Assembly (NCBI GenBank): GCA_039798685.1
Contig: JBDKFM010000022.1
Coordinates: forward strand, 1 to 19,540
DNA from: JACPGQ01 sp039798685
Lineage (GTDB): Bacteria > Patescibacteriota > Microgenomatia > Levybacterales > UBA12049
DNA: 19,540 nt
Reading direction: 5' to 3'
Positions 1 to 6,555 of this stretch are shown here, piece after piece. Position 1 is the stretch's first letter; every line of letters begins with the position of its first letter. Below the pieces are notes generated by a model. It searched no databases and had not been told where the DNA came from. It saw only the letters and a program-made list of their open reading frames with translations. The position numbers and the translations under genes are program-made.

Positions 1-50
1 CTCTTATTATAACTCGCCGTCACAATTTTTTTAAGTATCTTTTTCTTCAT
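1..50 (-). CDS. atpH: ATP synthase F1 subunit delta, N-terminal fragment (cut by window edge)
   Basis: Only the first 16 codons are in the window: an ATG at 50-48 opens a frame reading MKKKILKKIVTASYNK before the left edge. The start overlaps the atpF stop by one base (TAATG), the usual sign of translational coupling in atp operons. The call rests mainly on position: in the standard order a-c-b-delta-alpha-gamma-beta-epsilon, delta follows b. The delta subunit (OSCP-like) joins the peripheral stalk to the top of the alpha3beta3 head. The lysine-rich start is compatible, but 16 residues are too few to prove the family. Confidence 0.6.
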   Translation of the reverse strand, partial: MKKKILKKIVTASYNK

Positions 51-541
51 TAATCAATTCTTCCCTTTAATTTCTTTGTTGCGAGTTTAAGGACATTAGT
101 CTTTTCATCTTCTGAGACGAGATCAGGAAGTGATTTTGCAAGCATCGCGATTGCAAGTTCAGAGATATTTCCTGCGAGTCTTTTTTCGGCCTGCTTTGTC
201 TCATACTCAATCTGTTTTTTTGCATCAAGGATCATTCTCTCAGTTTCTTTTCTCGTTTCCTCTTTTGTTTTACTGAGGATCGCATCTGCCTGCTTTTTTG
301 TATCTTCGAGCATCTTTCTCGATTCATTTTGTGCCGTCTCTTTTTCAGATGCTTCTTCAAGCAGGCGCTGTGCTTTTTCTGCATCGTGAATTCCTTTTTG
401 TATTTCTTCTCTTCTTGCCTGCAGCATGGACATGACAGGTTTGTAGAGGAATTTCTTTAAAACAAAAAGAATAATTCCGAAATTGATAAACTGAGCAACA
501 AGAAGCACCCAGTCAATACCGAATGTATGTAAAATTTCCAT
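50..541 (-). CDS. atpF: ATP synthase F0 subunit b
   Basis: The protein is 163 aa, the normal length for subunit b, the peripheral stalk protein that holds the F1 head against the a subunit. One N-terminal membrane helix lies at about residues 11-30, followed by the family-typical LKKFLYKPV segment (28-36). After that comes a long charged helix rich in Glu, Lys, Ala and Arg that should form the right-handed coiled coil of the b dimer. There is a single b gene and no b' duplicate next to it. It lies between atpE and atpH in the standard order. No clear Shine-Dalgarno is visible before the ATG; the 109-nt gap to atpE is mostly a palindromic repeat. It is co-transcribed with atpB and atpE by inference. 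Confidence 0.95.
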   Translation of the reverse strand: MEILHTFGIDWVLLVAQFINFGIILFVLKKFLYKPVMSMLQARREEIQKGIHDAEKAQRLLEEASEKETAQNESRKMLEDTKKQADAILSKTKEETRKETERMILDAKKQIEYETKQAEKRLAGNISELAIAMLAKSLPDLVSEDEKTNVLKLATKKLKGRID

Positions 542-558
542 AATAATTACTCACGATC

Positions 559-633
559 TGTCATTCCGAACTTGTTTCGGAATCTCCCCAAGTTGAGGAG
601 AAATCGAGATCCTGAAATAAATTCAGGATGACA
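559..633. repeat. Palindromic REP/MITE-like element between atpE and atpF
   Basis: This 75-bp intergenic element has three nested inverted repeats. The outer ends are TGTCAT (559-564) and ATGACA (628-633). Arm one is a perfect 8-bp stem, ATTCCGAA (563-570) with TTCGGAAT (576-583), loop CTTGT. Arm two is another perfect 8-bp stem, ATCCTGAA (609-616) with TTCAGGAT (622-629), loop ATAAA. TCTCC (583-587) can also pair with GGAGA (597-601). It could fold as a cloverleaf on either strand. It has no coding capacity and sits 17 nt from each flanking gene. The general form resembles palindromic intergenic repeats common in many bacteria; copy number elsewhere cannot be judged here. Confidence 0.75.
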
Positions 634-650
634 CTTCGATAGGCTCCGAA

Positions 651-857
651 TTAACCGGTGAATGCCAGGATAAGTGAGTAAATAGCAATAGCTTCTGCGA
701 AGGCCATTCCTAAAAGCATGGCCGGGAGAATTTTTCCTGATGCTTCAGGATTTCTTCCGATTGCTTCCATAGCTTTGCTTCCGATCATACCGATCGCGAA
801 AGCTGGAACAATACCTCCGAGTGCGACGATGAGTCCGCCTGTAATACTAAATTCCAT
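651..857 (-). CDS. atpE: ATP synthase F0 subunit c
   Basis: This 68-aa hairpin of two membrane helices (about 6-27 and 44-66) forms the rotor ring. The polar loop RNP (35-37) is the F1-facing turn. The ion-binding carboxylate is Glu55 in the segment MAFAEAIAIY. The residue after it is Ala, not the Ser of Na+-binding rings, and the position matching the Na+-ring glutamine in helix 1 is Ile22, so proton coupling is inferred. The gene lies between atpB and atpF as usual. An in-frame TAA two codons upstream fixes the ATG. Its strong Shine-Dalgarno is unusually far away (listed separately), and a palindromic element follows the stop by 17 nt. Confidence 0.97.
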   Translation of the reverse strand: MEFSITGGLIVALGGIVPAFAIGMIGSKAMEAIGRNPEASGKILPAMLLGMAFAEAIAIYSLILAFTG

Positions 858-873
858 ATTTTATTTGTAAATT

Positions 874-882
874 CACCTCCTT
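874..882 (-). promoter_or_regulatory. Distant Shine-Dalgarno of atpE
   Basis: On the minus strand the sequence AAGGAGGTG matches the 16S 3' end very well, but 18 nt separate the AGGAGG core from the atpE ATG, about twice the usual distance. A 13-codon frame (ATG at 888-886, stop TAG at 849-847) runs through this site and ends inside atpE. The same AAGGAGGTGAATT string occurs before lemA, there at normal spacing. Confidence 0.6.
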
Positions 883-911
883 TTTCATAGTGTTTTCAAA
901 AGTTCAGATTG

Positions 912-1649
912 TTAATGCTCTGCATTGTGTGGTGTCATGAGTACGCTCATAAACACCATCGTAAGCATTGAAAAAACAAGCGCCTGTACCAATCCTACTA
1001 TTATTTCTAATAACATAAATGGTACAGGAGCAATAAAGGCAAACAAGTTTGAAACAGTGTGCAAAACAACTTCGCCTGCATATATATTACCAAAAAGTCG
1101 GAAAGAAAGCGAGATAACTTTTGTTATTTCAGACACAATTTCGAGTACGCCGACAAATAGCATAATTGGATTGAGGGAAAAATATCTGCTCAGATATTCA
1201 CCGATTCCAACCGCCCGGATCGCGAGTACATGTGTTGCAATAAGAGAAAATATTGCGAGTGCAAAGGTAGTATTTGCGTCACTTGTTGTTCCGCGCATGA
1301 GTGGAATGATCTCAGACTCTCCATGTTCTCCCGGTGCAAGAAAACCAATTGTTCCGACTCCTGGGATGAGTCCGCTCCAGTTTGCGAGAAGTATAAAAAG
1401 GAAGAACGTCATAAAGTACGGAAATATTTTTACCGCATTTTTCCCCGCGATTCCTTCAGCCATATCATAGAAGGACTGCATCACTACTTCTATAAGATTT
1501 TGGAACAGGTGAGGAATTTTTCTAATGTGATTTTTGATGTAATACGCAGTTCCGAGAAGCCCGGCATCAACGAGTAACGTATTGAGTACTGTGTTTGTGA
1601 TCGGGAATGATCCTATGTAAAAAATTGCTTCAGGTGCGAATGATGCCAT
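912..1649 (-). CDS. atpB: ATP synthase F0 subunit a
   Basis: Subunit a carries the two half-channels for protons against the c-ring. I prefer the ATG at 1649 (245 aa); a GTG at 1670 adds seven residues but lies inside a predicted leader hairpin. Numbered from that GTG, the essential helix-4 arginine is Arg191 in SFRLFGN, followed nine residues later by Glu200, matching the Arg/Glu pair of the E. coli protein. A conserved Gln229 lies in helix 5 (VQALVFSMLTMVF). Several membrane helices are evident. It is the first gene of the atp operon here; no atpI-like gene precedes it. No Shine-Dalgarno is visible before the ATG. A promoter and 5' stem-loop lie directly upstream. Confidence 0.96.
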   Translation of the reverse strand: MASFAPEAIFYIGSFPITNTVLNTLLVDAGLLGTAYYIKNHIRKIPHLFQNLIEVVMQSFYDMAEGIAGKNAVKIFPYFMTFFLFILLANWSGLIPGVGTIGFLAPGEHGESEIIPLMRGTTSDANTTFALAIFSLIATHVLAIRAVGIGEYLSRYFSLNPIMLFVGVLEIVSEITKVISLSFRLFGNIYAGEVVLHTVSNLFAFIAPVPFMLLEIIVGLVQALVFSMLTMVFMSVLMTPHNAEH

Positions 1650-1653
1650 AATC

Positions 1654-1688
1654 AAAAAAGCGGAGTGCACAATATTTGTGTCGCTCCG
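1654..1688 (-). promoter_or_regulatory. atpB leader stem-loop followed by U-run (possible attenuator or 5' stabiliser)
   Basis: On the minus strand CGGAG (1688-1684) pairs with CTCCG (1665-1661), and inside it CACAA (1680-1676) pairs with TTGTG (1672-1668) around an ATA loop. This makes 5+5 bp with a small internal bulge. One base after the stem comes a run of six T (1659-1654), then the atpB ATG at 1649. It looks like an intrinsic terminator or attenuator. The predicted transcription start from the upstream promoter (about 1688) coincides with the first base of the stem, so a 5'-end protecting hairpin is equally possible. Confidence 0.5.
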
Positions 1689-1694
1689 GCATTT

Positions 1695-1723
1695 ATTTTA
1701 CGTTGAAACGTTTTTTTCGTCAA
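1695..1723 (-). promoter_or_regulatory. Sigma-70-type promoter of the atp operon
   Basis: On the minus strand there is TTGACG (1723-1718), a 17-nt spacer, then TAAAAT (1700-1695), each 5/6 to consensus. It lies in the 84-nt gap between the GNAT gene and atpB and would start transcription near 1688. It gives the atp genes their own promoter, separate from the upstream dnaE operon. Confidence 0.65.
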
Positions 1724-1754
1724 GAGTTCGTTGCGGGAGCGTCATCCGCTCACG

Positions 1755-2303
1755 TCACGTGTGTGCAAGTATGCTATAGAGTTCAAGGTCAGTAAAGTGG
1801 TCGTTTATCCATTCAGCATCCCGGAGCGTTGCCTCTTTTGTGAAGCCTAGCTTGAGAGGAATTGCGATGCTTTTTTCATTTCCTTTTGCGACAGCGATCT
1901 CAATTCGGTGCAGTGAGAGTGTCTCAAAACCATATTTTATGAGAAGTTTGCATGCTGTGGTTGTGTATCCTTTTCCCTGGTGCTCCTCATCTATCCAGTA
2001 ACCGATAACAGATTTTTTATTTCTTTTGTCGATCCAGTTGAACGAAATAATTCCGAGCATTTTATTTTCTGCCCAGATCGTGAAGTATAAACCTGTCTGT
2101 TGTGTGTGTTGGAGGAGTGCTTTCTGAACGAATACTGCAGTATGCTCCGGCGCATTTGTTTCATCTACCCAGTTGAGCCACATCCGAAGGTGCATTCTGT
2201 TTTTTACCACGAGGTGAAAAAGTGATTCACTGTCTGATTGCGTGAGAGGGGAGAGCGTGACTCCGTTTTCGTTGAGCGTAGGAATTGCTGTCGGAAATGC
2301 CAT
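1755..2303 (-). CDS. RimL/RimJ-like GNAT N-acetyltransferase
   Basis: This 182-aa protein transfers acetyl from acetyl-CoA to an amine, in this subfamily often the N-terminus of a ribosomal protein. The fold runs the whole length: an N-terminal strand with LSPLTQSD (17-24), the central strand LGIISFNWID (83-92), then the acetyl-CoA pyrophosphate loop at QGKGY (109-113), and the C-terminal LHRIEIAVAKGNEKS segment (131-145) typical of the RimL group. No signal peptide, so cytoplasmic. It begins 2 nt after the dnaE stop, so it is the last gene of that operon. The actual substrate cannot be read from sequence; a small-molecule or antibiotic target is an alternative. Confidence 0.88.
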   Translation of the reverse strand: MAFPTAIPTLNENGVTLSPLTQSDSESLFHLVVKNRMHLRMWLNWVDETNAPEHTAVFVQKALLQHTQQTGLYFTIWAENKMLGIISFNWIDKRNKKSVIGYWIDEEHQGKGYTTTACKLLIKYGFETLSLHRIEIAVAKGNEKSIAIPLKLGFTKEATLRDAEWINDHFTDLELYSILAHT

Positions 2304-2305
2304 AG

Positions 2306-5300
2306 TTATGTAAAGTGAGTTGTTGCAGATTGTATCCGCTCTGCAATTATAACAGGTCTGTCTTCTTTGATACTGAGTTTTCCGTGAATGAGGATAACCG
2401 TATCCTGTATGAGTAAAGATTTATGTTCTTCAAACACCCGGGGGAAGATTACGCACTCAACTCCGATGCCCTTGTCATCACTCAGCTGAATAAATGCCAT
2501 CTCTGCGTTTGATTTTTTTGTGAAAATTCTTTTTGCCGTTTCAATAATTCCACCGATTTTTACCTGAGTCCCTTCTTTTTCTTCTTCAAGCAACTCGATT
2601 TCATGGCTGATGACCGTACGTAATCCTTCGAGTGTCTTTGAGTGGGGGTGTGCTGTGAGATAAAAGCCGAGTAGTTCTTTTTCAAAGCCGAGCTTTTCTT
2701 CAGGTGTAAAGTCATCAACTTCAGTGAACGCGGAGGAGTCCTGGGTCTCATCTGGTGTAATTGCATCTCCGAATAAGCTCTCCTGTCCTTCCAGAGCCTG
2801 TTTTTTGGTTTGGGTTGCCTTCAGCACGACATCAGGAACTGAAATGAGAAGCGATGCTCGATTGCCGAACTCATCCAGTGCGCCTGCTTTTGTCAGGCTC
2901 TCGAGAGTTTTTTTGTTGACTGTTGAGAGTTCGACGCGATTGCAGAAATCCTGCAGGCTCTTAAACGGACCGGCTTTTCTCGCAGTGAGAATGCTTTTAA
3001 TTGCAGCTTCACCGACATTTTTGATTGCTGAGAGTCCAAACCGTACTGCTGCATTATCTTCTATAGAGAACTCATCTTCTGATGCATTGATATCCGGAGG
3101 GAGGATTGGTACGCCGAGCCGTTTACACTCAGCGACTGCCTGGGCAATCTTTTCGTTTTTTGCAGGACCTGTGGTGCCTCTCGATTCAGCAGTAAGAAGG
3201 GCAGTCATGAACTCGACGGGAAAATGAGCTTTAAGATACGCAGTTCTGTATGCGATTGTCGCATAACAAGCTGCATGCGCTTTATTAAATCCATATCCTG
3301 CAAAAGGAGCCATTAGATCAAAAAGCTCCTCAGCTTTTTCCGGGGTAAGTCCGTTTTTGACACATCCTTTCACAAACATCTCACGTTGTTTCTTCATCTC
3401 TGCCGGAATTTTTTTCCCTACTGCCTTTCGAAGTTTATCCGCTTCAAGCCATGAATATCCAGCAAGTGCGATTGAGGTCAGCAGTACGTCATCTTGATAG
3501 GTAAGGATCCCGTATGACTCCCTCAGAATATCTTCAAGTCGAGGATCAGGATAAGTAATGAGTGAAGGATTGTGCTTTCTTTGAATATACTCCGGGATAT
3601 TTGCCATCGGTCCCGGGCGGTACAGCGCTACCATTGCCTGTAAATCAAAAATTGTGGTCGGACGCAGTTCTTTCACATATCGGCGCATGCCCGCTGATTC
3701 GAGCTGAAAGATTCCCGTTGTTTCGCCAGAGGAGAGCAGCATAAAAGTTTTCTGATCATCAATAGGTGTCGTACTAAAATCAATTGTTTTGTCCTGTGTC
3801 ACTTTTATAAACCTGAGCGTTTCTTGGATAATGGTGAGGTTGCGGAGACCGAGAAAGTCCATCTTGAGAAGTCCGACGCCATCTTCACCAACCGTATACA
3901 TGTCATACTGCGTGATGACTTTGTCTCCGTTTGATTCCCGTTGGAGAGGAGTGTATTCGGTGAGATCTTTATCTGCGATTACGACACCTGCTGCGTGTAC
4001 AGAAGCGTGTCTTGACACACCTTCTAATTTTTTTGCGATATCAAGAAGCCGTTTTGTTTCTGGTTCCGTATCATACGCGCGTTTCAGATCAGGGCTTTGT
4101 GTGAGGGCACTATCCAGTGTCATCGCGTGTCCCTGCCAGCCTGGAGGGATCATCTTTGAGATGCGATCCGGTCCGGCATAAGGCATCCCAAGAGCCCTTC
4201 CTGCGTCCCGGACTGATCCTCTCGCTTCCATTGTTCCGAACGTGATGATCTGCGCGACTTTGGTTTTGCCGTATTTCTCAGTTACGTACGCAATTACCTC
4301 GTCGCGTCTGTTGTCTGCAAAATCGAGATCGATATCTGGAGCTGAAGGGCGGTCCGGATTGAGAAAACGCTCAAACGGTAGTTTAAAGTAAAACGGATCA
4401 ACGTCAGTGATGTTGAGCGCATACGACACAAGTGATCCTGCAGCTGAGCCTCTGCCAGGTCCGACGCTAATTCCACGGTTTTTCGCCCAGTTTACAAAGT
4501 CGGCAACTACCAAAAAGTAGGTCTCATATTTTTTCTTTATGATGACCGAAAGTTCATACTCTGCGCGATCTCTCGTCTCTTCCGTGATTTCTCCATACCG
4601 TTTCGGGAGACCCTCATAGACAAGCTCTCTCAGGTAGTCCGCAGCGGTTTTTCCGTCAGGTACATCAAATACAGGCATGGTCCATTTACCAAGTGTTAGC
4701 TCGACATTGCACTTCTCGGCGATTTTGACACTATTTTCGACTGCTTCGGGAAGATCGGCAAAGAGATCTTCCATCTCTTCAGAAGATTTCATGTAAAAGT
4801 CAGGAGAGGAGACCATGGAGAGTTTTCTGTTTTTATCAAGTAATGTCGTTTGCGTCTGGATGCAGAGAAGAATTTCCTGCGCCTCTGCATCACCTTTTCT
4901 GGTGTAGTGATTGTCATTTGTTGCAACAAGAGGGAGGCCGAGTTTTTTTGAGAGCGCGATGAGTTTTTCGTTTGCAATTTTCTGCGGAGGAACATCGATG
5001 TGACGCTGCACCTCAAGATAAAAATTTCCTTCACCGAATATTTCTGCAAGCTTCACAGCCCGCTTTTCGCCTTCGGCATCGTCACCTCTCACGAGTGGTT
5101 CTGTCACGTAGCCGTTGACGCAGGCTGAGAGGCAAATCAGTCCTTCGTGATATTTCTTAAGAAGTTCAAGGTCTGTTCTGGGTTTGTAATAATACCCTTC
5201 CAGCCATGAGGCGGTCACAATACGCATGAGATTTTTGTAACCCTCGTGGTCTTTTGCGAGTAGGATGAGATGATTGTATTCTTTATCTACGCCTGCCTCT

Positions 5301-5533
5301 TTATCCAGCATGCCTCTTTTTGCGACATAGATCTCACAGCCAATAATAGGCTTAATCCCGGCATCGACAGCTGTTTTATAGAATTTGATGACACCATACA
5401 TAGAGCCGTGGTCTGTGATCGCAAGTGCTTTCATATCAAGCTCTTTTGCTCTTTTGACCATGTCTCCTACTTTTGAGAGCCCGTCCAGGAGTGAATACTC
5501 CGAGTGGTGATGAAGATGCACAAAATCAGCCAT
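2306..5533 (-). CDS. dnaE: DNA polymerase III subunit alpha (C-family replicative polymerase)
   Basis: The 1075-aa protein is of the DnaE1 type. The N-terminal PHP domain (about 1-280) keeps a full metal-site set: His8, His10, Asp17, His42, Glu67, His88, Cys138, Asp207 and His209. Catalytic palm aspartates are Asp400 and Asp402 in PDIDLDF and Asp559 in KMDFLGL. GPGRGSAAGS (358-367) is the family motif that precedes the palm aspartates. A C-terminal helix-hairpin-helix region near 860-885 and an OB fold near 985-1065 complete the usual layout. No DnaQ-type exonuclease is fused. The start lies 1 nt after the preceding stop, so it is translated in the operon downstream of gatB and the GGDEF gene. 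Role: chromosome replication in the holoenzyme. Confidence 0.98.
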   Translation of the reverse strand: MADFVHLHHHSEYSLLDGLSKVGDMVKRAKELDMKALAITDHGSMYGVIKFYKTAVDAGIKPIIGCEIYVAKRGMLDKEAGVDKEYNHLILLAKDHEGYKNLMRIVTASWLEGYYYKPRTDLELLKKYHEGLICLSACVNGYVTEPLVRGDDAEGEKRAVKLAEIFGEGNFYLEVQRHIDVPPQKIANEKLIALSKKLGLPLVATNDNHYTRKGDAEAQEILLCIQTQTTLLDKNRKLSMVSSPDFYMKSSEEMEDLFADLPEAVENSVKIAEKCNVELTLGKWTMPVFDVPDGKTAADYLRELVYEGLPKRYGEITEETRDRAEYELSVIIKKKYETYFLVVADFVNWAKNRGISVGPGRGSAAGSLVSYALNITDVDPFYFKLPFERFLNPDRPSAPDIDLDFADNRRDEVIAYVTEKYGKTKVAQIITFGTMEARGSVRDAGRALGMPYAGPDRISKMIPPGWQGHAMTLDSALTQSPDLKRAYDTEPETKRLLDIAKKLEGVSRHASVHAAGVVIADKDLTEYTPLQRESNGDKVITQYDMYTVGEDGVGLLKMDFLGLRNLTIIQETLRFIKVTQDKTIDFSTTPIDDQKTFMLLSSGETTGIFQLESAGMRRYVKELRPTTIFDLQAMVALYRPGPMANIPEYIQRKHNPSLITYPDPRLEDILRESYGILTYQDDVLLTSIALAGYSWLEADKLRKAVGKKIPAEMKKQREMFVKGCVKNGLTPEKAEELFDLMAPFAGYGFNKAHAACYATIAYRTAYLKAHFPVEFMTALLTAESRGTTGPAKNEKIAQAVAECKRLGVPILPPDINASEDEFSIEDNAAVRFGLSAIKNVGEAAIKSILTARKAGPFKSLQDFCNRVELSTVNKKTLESLTKAGALDEFGNRASLLISVPDVVLKATQTKKQALEGQESLFGDAITPDETQDSSAFTEVDDFTPEEKLGFEKELLGFYLTAHPHSKTLEGLRTVISHEIELLEEEKEGTQVKIGGIIETAKRIFTKKSNAEMAFIQLSDDKGIGVECVIFPRVFEEHKSLLIQDTVILIHGKLSIKEDRPVIIAERIQSATTHFT

Positions 5534-5534
5534 T

Positions 5535-6554
5535 CTATCGGTTAATCGGTAAGTCAGTTATGCGTTGCATTCCAAACGTAAATGTCTCAAAACGGTTTTT
5601 TCCGGGTTTGGATTTGGCATGAGAGAGAGCAATATCTGCGTTATCAGTCATCTCAGCCGCAAATCTTTTCACACCACCATGTGTTGAGAGAATCCGTTTT
5701 ATTGTCTGGTCTGCGTCTTCTCCGGGAACTCTGCCTGATCCATAGACGATGGCAGGATCAAATGTGGCAATTCCACCGGACATTGATATTTGATCATCCG
5801 GGGCAAGTTGTTCGCCCGGAATTTCATTGATCAGGTATGCTTTGGATCTGTCTGCAATGAACTGTCCAGTCGCTGCTGCCTGTGTGAGACCAACTCCCGG
5901 AAGAATGAAAAAAAGTTCATCACCCTGCTTTCTTCCTACGACTTCGTACTGTCTCAAAGGACTTTTACCGATTTTTGTCGATGCTTTTATCAGCTCGTCT
6001 CCACCTGCATGGCCAACGAGCGTGTTTACCAGCTTGAAGCCATCCATGTCTGCCTCCATATAAGTGAGAGGGAATCCACCTTCCATTGCTTTTTGCAGCC
6101 AAAACGCAAGTACCCGCTCCTGATAGACCCTGTTGGGCATGCCCGTGAGCTCATCTGTCATCAGTTCGACTTCTTTTGCAAATACAGCATTGGTCGTCTG
6201 TACGGCAGCGATACCCGTGATCCTCTCCGTAAGTCCGTCATCGTATATATTTCCTTGACGGTGCTCATGTTGTATTTGCGTCTTGAGCGTATGGTAGTTT
6301 GTGGCCAGTTCTCTCGTGAAAAAATCAAAAAAATACGGATCCTGTTGTGCTATTTGTGGAATTTCGACTCCGTGCCTCTCAATTAACGCACCAGTCTCCG
6401 GGGGAGGGACAAAAAGTTTCCGCTTTTCAAGTTCAAATGGATTGAGTTTCTCAGTCACCTTGAGTGAATCTGTGACCCTTCGCTGCTGAGATTGCTCATT
6501 ATTCCGTGACTCAAGTGCAGCTGGAAGATTTCGTGCGTCTAAAAAATCGGGCAT
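5535..6554 (-). CDS. GGDEF-domain protein with degenerate signature (diguanylate-cyclase-like)
   Basis: The 339-aa protein has no signal peptide or membrane helix. Residues 1-125 are charged and helical, unrecognised. The GGDEF domain spans about 130-325: DELTGMPNR (134-142), EADMDGFK (167-174) with Asp169 as a metal-ligand candidate, GHAGGDEL (181-188), the signature loop reading KQGDELF (209-215) in place of GGDEF, SGGIATF (259-265) and the GKNR end (318-321). The first Gly of the signature is Gln and the Phe is Leu. At the inhibitory-site position the motif is RQYE (201-204), not RxxD. Asp and Glu of the signature remain, so catalysis is possible but uncertain; it may instead be a nucleotide-binding regulator. 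It sits 1 nt from both gatB and dnaE. Confidence 0.85.
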   Translation of the reverse strand: MPDFLDARNLPAALESRNNEQSQQRRVTDSLKVTEKLNPFELEKRKLFVPPPETGALIERHGVEIPQIAQQDPYFFDFFTRELATNYHTLKTQIQHEHRQGNIYDDGLTERITGIAAVQTTNAVFAKEVELMTDELTGMPNRVYQERVLAFWLQKAMEGGFPLTYMEADMDGFKLVNTLVGHAGGDELIKASTKIGKSPLRQYEVVGRKQGDELFFILPGVGLTQAAATGQFIADRSKAYLINEIPGEQLAPDDQISMSGGIATFDPAIVYGSGRVPGEDADQTIKRILSTHGGVKRFAAEMTDNADIALSHAKSKPGKNRFETFTFGMQRITDLPINR

Positions 6555-6555
6555 G

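Noticed and set aside
925..1470. Plus-strand open frame of 181 codons
   Set aside because: It lies antisense to atpB, which has clear family motifs; the translation is low-complexity and has no recognisable domain.
1700..1717. ACGTT-GA-AACGT hairpin followed by seven T on the plus strand as a terminator
   Set aside because: The stem is only 5 bp and AT-rich, no plus-strand gene ends there, and the bases are the spacer of the minus-strand atp promoter.
2724..3227. Plus-strand open frame of 167 codons inside dnaE
   Set aside because: Antisense to a conserved part of dnaE, with no start signal and no motif; a by-product of codon bias.
5790..6386. Plus-strand open frame of 198 codons
   Set aside because: Antisense to the GGDEF gene, whose motifs are unmistakable; the plus-strand product is Cys/Phe-rich and unlike a protein.
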